DNA from: Ascidia mentula
Taxonomy: Eukaryota; Chordata; Ascidiacea; Phlebobranchia; Ascidiidae
Length of the DNA: 64,000 bases
Direction: 5' to 3'
Assembly (NCBI GenBank): GCA_947561715.1
Contig: OX387203.1
Location: 3,162,001-3,226,000 of the forward strand
The notes beneath the pieces were generated by a model. It worked only from the letters and a program-made list of their open reading frames with translations, did no database searches and was not told the origin of the DNA. The position numbers and the translations under genes are program-made. Positions 23,601 to 34,898 of the stretch are shown one piece after another (position 1 is the first letter of the stretch; each line of letters begins with the position of its first letter).

Positions 23601-24898
23601 CTAAGTAATTGGCTAAATATGCCCTTTGTGTAGTTAATTCTATTCAAACAAAATGTGGTGCTGGCGTTATTTCATTCATTCAGGATTTCTTCCCGAAATC
23701 CACCTTCATCTAACGCCACTTGTTGTGGAAACTTCACATAAGATAAATTAGAAACTGATTTGAGACAATATAAGAGATCTTTTTCTATTGTAATTTCATT
23801 TATTTGTTTCCTACATATTTGTTTTTCAACCTTCACTGTACAAAACATTTTTCTAACTTGAATCTACTATTTAAATTTCTTATTTGGTTGTCTTACTATG
23901 GCCTTGTGGGCCTTTTTCCATAGAACTCTGCCCCGATCGTCCATCTGACTTTGACTTCTTGTATATCCTGGCAGCGAGGCAAATTTGTTGCGAAAACTGT
24001 TACGACGTTTTGTGGTTGCTGGATCTTCAGATTCCGACACTGATTTTATGCCAGACGTACTTTGCACTAACGAGGTCGTGAGTTCACATAGATTGAATAC
24101 GTCGTCATTAAGCGGCGAAGCAGGATTTGGAGAAGGCGTGGTTGATTCGAGAATGGAAGAAGAATCGGATCTTAGACCTCCAACACTAACCGAATGCTTA
24201 TGTCTTTGAAAAAACCTTCTGAAGCTTCCGACTGACTTATTTCGGCGTGTTAAAGGCCTTTTCTGCTGTCTATGCTCCTCACCATCCCCTTCGCCGGATT
24301 TCTCTGTGGTACCCTCATTTGTTAGGTTTGGAGTTTTTCTGCCTTCAAGTGCTTCTTCTGGCGTTTGCGTATCGATCGTGCCGCCCAATTGTTTATTATC
24401 ATCGGTATTCAGCGCCGGCGAAATCTGCTTATCGGTTGAAAGCCCTTTGCAAACAAGATCCTTATTGCTTTCATTTTGCGCTTCGTTGCTTCCCAAGCTG
24501 TCTTCCATTTTGTCAATTTCGTTTTCTTTCAGACTGTTCGTTCCGAACCTATTTAAGTCGACAGGCAATTCGCACGTTTCTAATTCACACTCACTCTCAT
24601 TTAACACCTCATCTGTTTTTCCATCTTTTTCGTTGATTGCGGGTCTATTCAGTAAATCGTCAAGGGAAATGTCTTTAATTGGTTCATTGCTTTTAACTTC
24701 ATCATCCTCTTTGTCTCGTTCCTCGTCACTCTGCTGTACATATTTTGTAACACTGGCGGAATTGGTCGTTGTGAAGCCGTTCGCTTTCGGTCCTTCCTCG
24801 GAAGTGTTGAGCACAGTAGTTTCCTGCATCGCGATGACCTTGCTATTCTTAACTGTCGATTTTATTTGCGATTCCGTGCTTGTGTCAGATATTTCCAT
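20676..24898 (-). CDS. stac: Alternative STAC form: 334-aa unique N-terminus, no C1 domain (619 aa)
   Basis: A 1,002-nt exon at 23897-24898 begins at ATG, with an in-frame TAA just upstream and no acceptor between. It ends at a good donor, GCCATA|GTAAGA, phase 0. It joins 23404-23476 (phase 0 in, 1 out) and then the shared exon 22683-22748, which needs phase 1, the same phase delivered by the C1 exon 25129-25225. So both 5' routes are in frame; the total is 1,860 nt, 619 aa. The unique part is acidic and Ser/Thr-rich, then has basic runs (RRNKSVGSFRRFFQRHKHS) and RRNSFRNKFASLPG. It looks disordered. I infer an internal promoter upstream of 24898; a fused separate gene is the less likely alternative. 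Confidence 0.7.
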
Positions 24899-27877
24899 GT
24901 TTATTGGCACGAGTAAACGAATTTAGCAACTTTACCCTTCATAAACAACTGTTCACTTTAATTCGACAGAACAACAAACCTCAGTACGTTCAGTTTAACA
25001 TAACCAGATGCAAGCGCTCGCTCAAGTTACAACACCATTAAAAACCACTATACTTGGCCGTATCTAAATATATGCCACAGGCCACCTTAGAGAAAAAGGC
25101 CTATTAGCTTTTTGCTGTCCTATGCTACCAGCGTTGATGTTGCCTGAACCAAGACTGATGCTTTGCTCTTTTGGGAATTGGTTGACGAATAGCTGTCTGT
25201 GTGCTGATTGAACGCCCTGTGGAACCTACAAGGAGCATGGCGCGTGGCAAACGAGTGCAAATGCCTAGAGAGTGATGCATAGAGTGCTGATGGTGATACG
25301 TTTGTTCCATTGTTTCCCTTCAGATACATGTGTAGAAGCTAATTACACCGGAATGTAATGTGAAGATGACACAAAAACCAAACGTAAATGCTGGGAAGAA
25401 TGTTTTTGCATTTGTAACCAAAGAACTTTTAATCCTGTGCAGTCGATTTATTGACAACGTCGACGCAACCTTTCCGCACTAAAAGGATGCCTGGTAGTCA
25501 AGGGCTCTTACATGTGCATTACAAACATTGAACTAATTTTATGGTCCACTGCTATTTTGAAGACGGTTAATAATCCGCTTATATGACCCGTGACATTCTA
25601 CTGAAGGCAATTTGCCGCTTGTCTTCTTGATAGTCAGATGAATGATTGTGGTGATGTACGTTGTTCAGCATACAAACACACACAAATGGATTTCCTCAGT
25701 TTAGTTAACCTCTTTTAATTAGTTGCAAAAAACTTGATAGTCAAAGCTTATACGCTAACCATTTCTAAGAAGGCGTTTCGAACACTTTCATAACACTGAT
25801 GATGATGTGTTCATAGCACTGACATATTAGGTTTGGTTTTCTTATTCATTCAAGTGAATTTTAATATAACGAACAATGTATGGAGTCTAGAATAAAATAA
25901 TTACTCACCGGAACTCCTTGACATTCTTCTACTTGGGTTGCACAGTTCGCATGCAGGTTGACTTTGCATATTTTGCAACGCAGGCCGTTGCGTTGGAATC
26001 CTGCTAAAATGCAATTGTGTACTATAACTGCCATTGGTTGTTGTTGGTTATATGTTGATAATGTAAGTTCCGGCCATGCATCCATTCAAATACTTTATTG
26101 CGCAAACATGTTTTCGTTCAGGCAAAACGATATTTTTGTGTTTTAAACAGTTTATTGTTTCTTTTGTTTTCAAATTTCAAAACAAGTAATTTTCAGGCCT
26201 TATACCACAAGCTCAACTGTGAATGCAATAAATTCAGTGTTATGTGTATGTTAATTTGAAAGCCATGCAAATTCGCAATCCACGTAATTTTGCATTGTAA
26301 ATCGAAACACAAAATTATGTGTTGCAGACACGTGTTTTTCTGTTAGCCCTGAAGACAAACAAAGCAACACTTCCATCCACTTATATAACAAACTCTCCGG
26401 GTGGGAGGTTTGCAAGCGTTTTTCATTTCGGTAAATGAACGCTCTTTGTATAAGCGTTATTCAAATCACATGCTGCAATAAGCTGTAATTGAAATCGTTC
26501 AGCAGACATGCCAGAAACGGGTTTTCAAGCCACATACCTACAACCGCCGAGGAAGGGACTTCTTTCTCAACGAAGTCTATTCCTTTACACGAGGTTAAAA
26601 AATAAATATACACCGAGGTAACCTTGGACTAATATACGAGCTATCCATTTATGCCAAATTAAATGTTCAAGGTAGTTGGGCGGAGGAGGCAAAACTGATT
26701 CACAATTTAGGAAACCTCGGAATCTGTTGGTTTGTTTAATCAATTGAAATAGGGTTGTGCTTTGTTATGATTCTGCAGTTACTGGTGCACTGTTTTCGAC
26801 AGACTGACTGTTTAAAAAACTTTATTCGCACGAGCTTCCGCGAGCTTAATCTCGCTTCATCATGTGCTGCAAATGGCGTGACAGAGTAAAGTGCGGTAAC
26901 GACAGATTTATTCTAATTGTAAGCAAGCAGAATGTATAATTATTTTGTTATTACCTACGAGCAGTCTGTGACAAACGTCACAGAAAGTTGCTTTCTTGAA
27001 GTTGTGATTCACCAGTTGATGTCCTTGGACTACTAACTCGGGTATTCGTTTCTCCGAAGCGCGGCGCATAAAAATATCTGGAACTGAATAGTAAAAAAAA
27101 TTAACATGTGACAATATGTGAACTACTGAATAGGACATTTAAAACCAGGAATATGTCTGTGCTATGCATACTACGGCAGATATAACTTCTTTTCAACGGA
27201 ATACGGAAATGATTTAAATCACTTGCCGCTACGACGCTACAGCGCTACCTACCGAGATGTTTAAGCGAGAGATTCTTGACCGCAGTTTCTTTTTTTTCTG
27301 TGTCGATGTTGATTTCTCTGTGGTGAATGGCAGGAAGAAGTGTATCTGTTCGGGACGATTCTTGGACTTCCTGTAATGTTAACACACGATAAAGGTTTGT
27401 AGTTTACTTGCAACAGCCCGTAACCTCTGGGAATGGCAGTTCTTTTTTGATATACCGGCTTTCATAACAGCTATATTGATTCAATCAATAATGTGATCTA
27501 ATCTTATGTGTGATCACTGGACAATGTTTGTGGATTTCATTGATTGCAATGTCTGTAACGTTGCTCGGTGAACACCGAAACCCTCAATGGTCTCTTTCCC
27601 TCTTGTAGTAAATTTACATTTTAGCAACAAGAACGCCTGTGCAAATTTTGGTATTAGCATCAACAATATGAAATCATGGCCAATGAACATTTAAGGTATT
27701 TATTCAGCACTGACTTTAATTGTAATGGACGGATAATTATGATTGTGTCGGGTTGATCTATTTTCGTAGGAATTTTTGACATCGAATACTCACCTCCACT
27801 AGTATAGTAGGCGGTTGCAGAGTCTTTGTGGGCCAAGGTTGAGTTCTTCTAACACCGCCAACTGCAAGACTATCCAT
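20676..27877 (-). CDS. stac: STAC-family adaptor, C1 domain plus SH3 region (435 aa)
   Basis: Twelve exons (minus): 27794-27877, 27253-27370, 26955-27083, 25909-26003, 25129-25225, 22683-22748, 22103-22396, 21757-21797, 21540-21622, 21157-21208, 20958-21098, 20676-20783. The total is 1,308 nt with all phases agreeing. STAC proteins bind voltage-gated calcium channels at the membrane and tune their trafficking and gating. The C1 zinc-finger ligands are all present: His89, Cys102, Cys105, Cys120, Cys123, His128, Cys131, Cys138. NKVDSVYQVLKEG matches the linker motif NKVDPVYETL of vertebrate STAC. The first SH3 starts LYVALYKFEAQQRDDLSLRPGD and ends HGFFPANFV; a shorter second SH3-like segment ends GYVRKEDLKPL. 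The start ATG is at 27875-27877. Human STAC is 402 aa, so length and order fit. Confidence 0.9.
22469..22492. repeat. AT microsatellite
   Basis: A run of about 12 AT units with one interruption, in the STAC intron between 22103-22396 and 22683-22748. Confidence 0.8.
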
Positions 27878-30800
27878 TGAAACGTATTAAAACAACACGG
27901 CGTTCAGCATTCACTGTCATATAACTACGGTTTACACAAACTGCTACAAAATGTCACAAAACTTGTTTGTCGAAAACATGCTACAAAACGTAATGGTAGT
28001 TAACACGGTTGTCGACACAAGTAAGTTCTCTTGTACTATAGCATCTTCCTGTTATGGACTTTCCGATACCTGGTATGCGTCCTGTACTGCTCTCTGTGGT
28101 GCTATTTAAACTGTTTTACCGAGCCATAACCCTTACACAACATCCTGATCGATTATTATCACTGTGCCTCCGGAAATGTAAACGCATTTGCGAAGATGCC
28201 GATAAGCCGAATGTCGTTCTGCGGTTCCAGTCAGCAATTGCATAGCTTGTGACATTACACTTACACATACAATATACTCACATTGACATTTTCGTATATC
28301 TTGTCACACTACGAAACTTTAAATACTTATGCGTTCATTTCCGCTTGAAATTACCTTTGACCACTGAAGCAGGTATTCCCACGTTCTCGTCAAACGTAAC
28401 GCAATCGAATATGCAGAGCTTATATACGGAAAAACCGGAAAAGCAATTACCATTTCGTTCGGTTTAATTACCCTCCTTCGCCAACACGCAATTAACCTTG
28501 TCAGGACCTTTCATTTCATTCTCTGTATTGATCAACGTAATTGTGTTCGAGTAACAGATAGGGGAAAGCGAATTTGCATTATGCTTATCCCACGAAATTA
28601 GATTTGGCAATTTCACGTATATCGTGGGTGGTCTTTGTAACTGGCTCACTCCAGTTTCTCCGACTTAGGCGTTAATTGTATACATATACACGTATATATT
28701 TTACACGGCGTCACTAGGAGAATGACTGCAGTGTTGAGCTTTTTATAACTCCTTTGCGAGTTTTAACTTTGAGTCCAATACATAAAACGGTAGTCAGGGT
28801 TCCGAGCTTTGTAAAATCTTATTTCCTTCGAATGTAAATCATGTACATGGTTTGTGGCCTTTGGACCTGAATATGCACATGACCAACATATGGTCGTATT
28901 ATTGAGGATATCTCAACAAAGAAGGACAAACGAGGTTTCGATCGCCTATGGGTTTTGCACAATTCACCTGATCTATCGAGTTGTTTAAACTAAAGCACGT
29001 GCTCGACAATACGTAATGTCCTTGTAGTACACGCCCTAAACAGATATCGATCAAAGTAATCGGCCACACGTAGCAAGGTTTTTGAATTTGACGCTTTTTA
29101 CAATGGTGTAAGGCTCTTGCAAACACTATTATACAGGTTAATACGGTACAACTTAGGACCCTGCTAATGTAATCGCAACATAACCGTTGTTGTGAGAGAC
29201 GGTGTATGCTTTGTTCCAGCCCTTTGTACACAACATTTATCGATCTAAAAACGTGTTTCCTTCCTTCATTCATGTTGCGCTTACGATTCATACCCTTACA
29301 TCTCTGCATTATGTTGTCACAAGAAACATCCTTCATTTATCTATATATCTGACTGCAGTTGAATGCTGTGTCCATTGTTGTCGATGACTAAACCCTTTGT
29401 ACATCCAGTAGTTGATACCTCCAGTAGGGTTAAAGGCATTGTAAGGGCAGTGGTGCGCTTCATGCCTTTATGTAAACCCGTCTACTCCTATTGGTCACTG
29501 CACAAGGCCATCAAAAGAAAAAGTAACATGTTGCTGGACGGTTGACATGCTTGAGGAGTGTTGTTTCCGTGGTGTCATTGGATATTCAACCGAAGAGACA
29601 CGTTAATCCAGATACGGCCGTATGCAAGTCAAGGTTAACGAGGTCGCGCAGCGCGTTACAGAACATGCATTGTAACAGATCGCTTTCCAACGATAGAATT
29701 GTCTGGTGTTTCTGTACTTTCTTGCTGACGTTGTAAAATTGTGTCCTGTTTGCGCCGCCTTTCTCATCCTACGTTCTGCACAAACACTTTGATTTTTTGT
29801 ATGCACCTGCTTTAAAGTTCCTAGAATGAAGCCAAATACAACTCTTAAATATCACCTCCAGAGTAACTAGATGGCGGCGATGGCCGTAATTTCCATCAAC
29901 AGACAAGCTAACGTTGCTACAGGTCATCAGCCTACATGAACTGTACACAATGGACATAAAAGCCATCGACGTCCATCGACAGCCTTGTAATTCTCTTCGT
30001 TGCCAGCATGCAGGCAGGCGAGTCGAGCTTAGCAGGATCGATAATAATTTCATCGTAATTGAATTTTCACCGAAAGATGTCGTTCAGAGTCAGTTTTGGC
30101 AAATTTCTCTTCGCTTGTGCGACTTTTCTGGAGGGCCCTATTTCCCGGAAACGACTGACGTTGTCCATTCGATGTCTTACTTGTTCACCATTTTAAGGTT
30201 ATGTTATTTCACTGCTTTACGCGTTTGATTGAGAAAACATCTTTGAACTGGTTTTTAATATTTTGCTTCTTCCATTTATTCGCTTTAGACCGCCGAGAAA
30301 TGGACAATCAATTATTTATTTCCTCAAAGTAAATTTCGATTGAACCAAGCCGAATCGTTTAAAATAGGCTTTCTGTGCATAGGCAGGGCATGCGTGACTA
30401 AAATTTGTCACCCATTGTTTGGAAAATGGAAGGCGTAACCGTTACTTCATAATATCTTCATGTCCTTTACGTTGCACCCGATCATTGTTGTGCGAACTCT
30501 TAAATCTGTTTTCAAGTTATCAAGGTTCAAAATGGTTGTTTTTAAGTAATCGCAATTACTGGACAGGTCAGCGTAGCATTCAAACTGATCGTGTAAAATG
30601 TTTTTCCACGCGGTTTTATTTGAATTGTGTACCTCTAACTTGCGCCAAATTACGTACATTACTTAACTTGTTATTTGAAAAGTTTAATTTTGACCTTGTT
30701 GGTGTCCCTTATATTAAACTGCTCGTAAGATTTCCCTGTTATAAATAGCTTCGGGTATTTCGCGTTAGGCTCATTTAACACGGTTATATTTATGCTTGCT

Positions 30801-33050
30801 TTAAATAGTTCAAAGCGTTGATTGGAAACGTTGTCTTAACTTGAAGGCTTGTCGTACTCAACATAGTTCTGAACTTTGTGTTGCTGCGATTAAACGCACA
30901 TACTACTATTAGGCCTGCGCAGTGGGGCGATCCTGCCTTACTATGCGAAAGCATGGTATTACTTCTACAACTATTGGTTTATAGTTCATCAGGAAAATTG
31001 GTTATCTGTGAGTCGCAACAAATAGGCTAGTCATGCCATAGCCATAGTTACCATACCGTGATGATTTTTGTTTATTTTTACAAGCAGTTCTAGAAACGTG
31101 GATTTCGTCTTCCCAAGCGTGCAAATTTGTTCAAAAACGCCGATTGGTATTATGGTGCGGTGATGCTGGGCATTTTCTGCCTTCAAAACAAAGGGCATTC
31201 ACCCTGGTGAAAATTTGTAATATCCTGAAAATCAGACGAAGTTCTGATTCAAATCCCATATTTCGGCTTCAAAACGCAGAGTGCTTATTGAATGTTTCAG
31301 TCCATGTGGATATAACCCACGCTATAGCCTTATTTTGTGAAATCAGCAAGAATGTAAACGTATTTTTCCATGTTTCCTAATTCAATACAATCAGCCATAT
31401 CATTTTTGAATATATATTACCACTAAATCAAAGCTTAACCTTGTAATGTGAAAGCTGTTGTTGCCACGCACATACCACAGCACTCCAATCCGAAGTTTTC
31501 GTTCGTTAGGTGGCGCTAGTAATGTTTATGTGTGCTGCAATGACCTTTGCCTAAGCGTATTTAATATATATTCATTGTTTAAAACCGCTTGTCTTTTAGG
31601 GGAAAGCATCTTAAAAGCAATCTATATTATGTTGCCGGGTGTGCTGCGTCATCTATCGCTCTCTGTATGTTGATGTAACGCCACCTCTACGTGTCAATCG
31701 TGCATTCCATCAAACCCCAAGATGGTTAACTGTCAAAATGAACATATTTCGGTATCATGGAAATAAGATAGCTGATGAAATTCACATCATTGGTTCATGT
31801 AATTGACTCCACGTGCGCAAACGCCGTTTCGAGATAAAATAACTAAAATGGCCAAACATTTTCGCTCTTCTTTGCCGAGAAACTCTGAGGGTGATAAACA
31901 TCTCCGGTGCCGTTTGGAGGAACCTAACCACGCCCAACCCGTTTCCCATCCGTGCCTTATCGCGTAGGTGGCCACAAGGTATCCATTTGCTTTGTCAAGC
32001 TCCTCTTCAAGCGCCTGGCGGTCCAGAACATTTTGAAGCAACAAGGTGGGAGGGAAATTTGCACAACTAATCTATGCTCTAAACCGCCCACTTTCCCGCC
32101 CTTCGGGAATCCCATTGGGGGCGCCTATTGCTTGTTCAAACTGACACGGCTAATTCGTGCCAGCTTAAACCTCAGTGATTTTGTTCCCTGGCGTTGTACT
32201 GCGGTGATTTATGGACTCGTCTGTTATCCTGACGTGATGGGGCCGGGCTGACAAGTGAGCAATCAAACGCGGTTGTATGTATTTATATTCAAATAATAGG
32301 CAAGTGTGTGCGCGTGCGAATCACTGGGGAACACAGAGGGGGCGCGGGCTGCGATGCTGGAACTCGGTGACAGAGTGAAAAGGAAAAGTGAGTAAAAAAC
32401 AAAATGCATGACGAATTCGGCTGTACGCGTGCGGAAAGCAAAGCGGGCATCAGGCAGAGATAGGTAACAGCGTAATAAATTTCCACTTTCGCGCTGACAG
32501 ACAAGCGCGAAAAAGCGGGGCGATTTGTTCGTCTTTCTTCAAGCAACAGCAGTAAACATATAAATAACCGCACGAATTGTCTATATTAGTACGCTGCGTT
32601 TCCGTGACAGGCGTGCGGTTTGCAGACCTGTGCAGGTCGCTTTTGCCGAGTTGGTCTGTTTGGCCATCGCTCACACAGCGCTCAAAGCCCAGTGCAAACA
32701 AGCTTGAGTTGTTCCTCCCCTTGGGGTGGCAAATGCACACTGACAACTGCAATAAATAACTCGAAGACTCACTAATCGTAGTACACACATGTGTGGCAAG
32801 GAAGAGTTATTCCCATAGGATTGTATGTGGTCCAAGAGACAATATTAGTCCGTTCAAACCACTAAAGTTTGCTTCACAAATACACAGCAACACTGGGTGG
32901 TTTTCCAATTGGTATAGTTAAACAGATTTGCAAAAAAAATGCTTGTTGATGTTTATTTTGATGCATTGTCAAAGGTATGTTGATTTCAACTTCACTCCAA
33001 TGTTCATGTACATTCTCCGGGCTTTCTTTCACAAGTCCAGTTTTTTAAAC
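27878..33050. other. STAC-Hox2 intergenic region
   Basis: This 5.2-kb interval holds the STAC promoter side (near 27878) and the Hox2 3' flank. Minus-strand open frames at 28899-29336 (145 aa) and 31787-32044 (85 aa) have no recognisable domain or matching splice context. There is no homeobox sequence, so Hox1 is absent here. A C-rich, more G+C-rich patch lies near 31900-32260. Confidence 0.6.
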
Positions 33051-33056
33051 TTTATT
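33051..33056 (-). promoter_or_regulatory. Candidate polyadenylation signal of Hox2
   Basis: AATAAA on the minus strand 30 bases after the Hox2 stop; a second lies near 32952-32957. The first would leave a very short 3' UTR. Confidence 0.4.
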
Positions 33057-33085
33057 CAAATGTTTAAATACATGCTCTTAGCTTT

Positions 33086-34898
33086 TCACATATCCAGTAC
33101 ACGCTGAGCATTTCCCAGTAGCCCAGCAGTCTGCGATATGTCCACGTGGGTGACAGTCCGTGCGCGAATTTCGAATTGGGTCGGAGGGAAAGGTCTGTTG
33201 CTACCGTTTGTGAAATCTCCATACCCGTAACCTTTGCCCAAGGAGTGGAATAGCGCCTTTCCGTTGATGCCAACACCATCTAATTGCGACTGTCGGCTCT
33301 CGGGCGACACCGGGCGGTGGCCTCTTGATGATTGTTGTCCGTTGTATGTCGGCGACTCGTAGTAGTCGTTCGGTTGATCGCTTCCGTAATCGCTTGTAGC
33401 GGTCTGCGAAGGCGAAATGGATTTTGCGTGCAAGTCATACGCCGAAGAGGTTCTGTCGTACATTGGGTATGCAGTGGTCTCAGCCGCCTCGCCGTAATTC
33501 TGAGCCGTCCTCATGTGTTGTCTGCCTGTATAGTAGTCGGTTCGATCGTAAGTCCCGTTTCTATCTGCCAGAAAGTGAAATGAACTCTTGTACGGGTGCT
33601 TGCTGCCATTGGCGTACATGTCCTGTTGTGTTGTCTTCCACTCATATGGGTCAACAGTCTTGGCGGGAAACATGGTGTCTGAAGCCCGTCGGCATGCAGA
33701 CGCCCCTTGTTGCTCTGTCCCGGTGTAGTTGTATCTATCGTATAGGGACGCCACTGAGGCACGGCGGAAGTTCTGGTCGCCATGTATGCCATACCTTGAC
33801 TTATCAAACGCATCCGATGCTTTAAAGTAACTGTTTTGTTGTGCTCCGTTGTACACCAGATCGCTATATTGAGTGGGGTAACACTGCTGATCTGTTGAGA
33901 CTTTGCCGTTCCTGTGAACGTTGTATTGTTGCGTCCACCAGTTGTTACTTTGTGACATCCCTCGGTTTACGTCTGCGTTTACTTGACATGAGCTCTGAGA
34001 GGGGTAATGCATTTGATGAGTCTGGTGCGCGAGGGAATCGTAGTTTCCAGGTGAGGCAGATGGGACAACGTTTACGGCATCTGCGTCCGAGCCTGTCGCC
34101 GACGTTCTCGAGTATTGGGCATATGGGTTAATCGATGAATCCGCGTACATTGACACGTTGTGATTTTGTGTCTGCGCACTCGCCACGAGTTCCCCCAAGC
34201 CGTTGAAATCAGACGGACGTTCGTTCTTAACACACGCATTGCGGTGAACAGGGCCGGTGTCAAGACCGACACCGTCCAGTTTGGTGCCGGAGTAACTTCG
34301 TTGCTCCGAAAGCCTTCGTGAGTGCACACAGCCACTTGAAACAGACATGGCTTTTCGACTACCCGACGGCGCGTCCAGTTCTGCCTGGCATTCCTCGGCT
34401 AAAGCAACCCGCGTTTCACAGCCTGCCGTTCTGTCAGCGTTCGGTGAAACACTATCCTTTGAGAGCGCGCTCTCCGTTTGACCGTCGGAAGGAATCACTG
34501 CATCTTCTTGGCTCTGAATGCCCAAGCATTTCACGTGGTTTGAGGCATCGATATTTTCCGAAGCTTTACGTTCCCTTGCGGTCGCATTCACATCAACACG
34601 CGAGTTGTATTTGTCTGCTGCGCAGTCCGGTGCGGTTGGAAGGTCGCCGCTCTGTTCAAGAACTGGCGGCGATCCACCATTTTCTTTCAGATTTTCGTCG
34701 TCGCGACTTTCACCAGAGTCGCTGTCTTTCACGTCCCTGTTTCCCGCGTCATCGTCCAAGTCGTCGTTCTTGTCGCCTTCGTCGTCTTCGTCGGCCGCTG
34801 ATGACGCATCGCTTCCCTCCCCCTTGTCTTTCTGGGTTTGCTGTTGCTGCTGACGTTTATGTTTCATGCGCCGATTTTGAAACCAAACTTTGACTTGT
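33086..34898 (-). CDS. hox2: Hox2 exon 3: homeodomain helix 3 and long C-terminal tail
   Basis: It completes Arg43 and encodes residues 44-60 of the homeodomain ([15 protein letters not shown], 34847-34898), then a 586-residue tail to TGA at 33086-33088. The tail opens with a glutamine run and an acidic tract ([17 protein letters not shown]). It then becomes Ser-, Tyr-, Asn- and Gln-rich (for example [15 protein letters not shown]) and ends [10 protein letters not shown]. No second domain is visible. The composition is typical of a low-complexity transactivation region. Confidence 0.93.

Noticed and set aside
24306..24926. 206-codon plus-strand frame
   Set aside because: It is antisense to the STAC alternative exon, whose Ser/Glu-rich codons keep the opposite strand open. 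It has no splice or domain support.
28899..29336. 145-codon minus-strand frame in the STAC-Hox2 gap
   Set aside because: Cys/Arg/Leu-mixed sequence with no domain, no flanking splice sites that fit, and no neighbour to join.
34318..34893. 191-codon plus-strand frame
   Set aside because: Antisense shadow of Hox2 exon 3, which is secure by homeodomain and phase.
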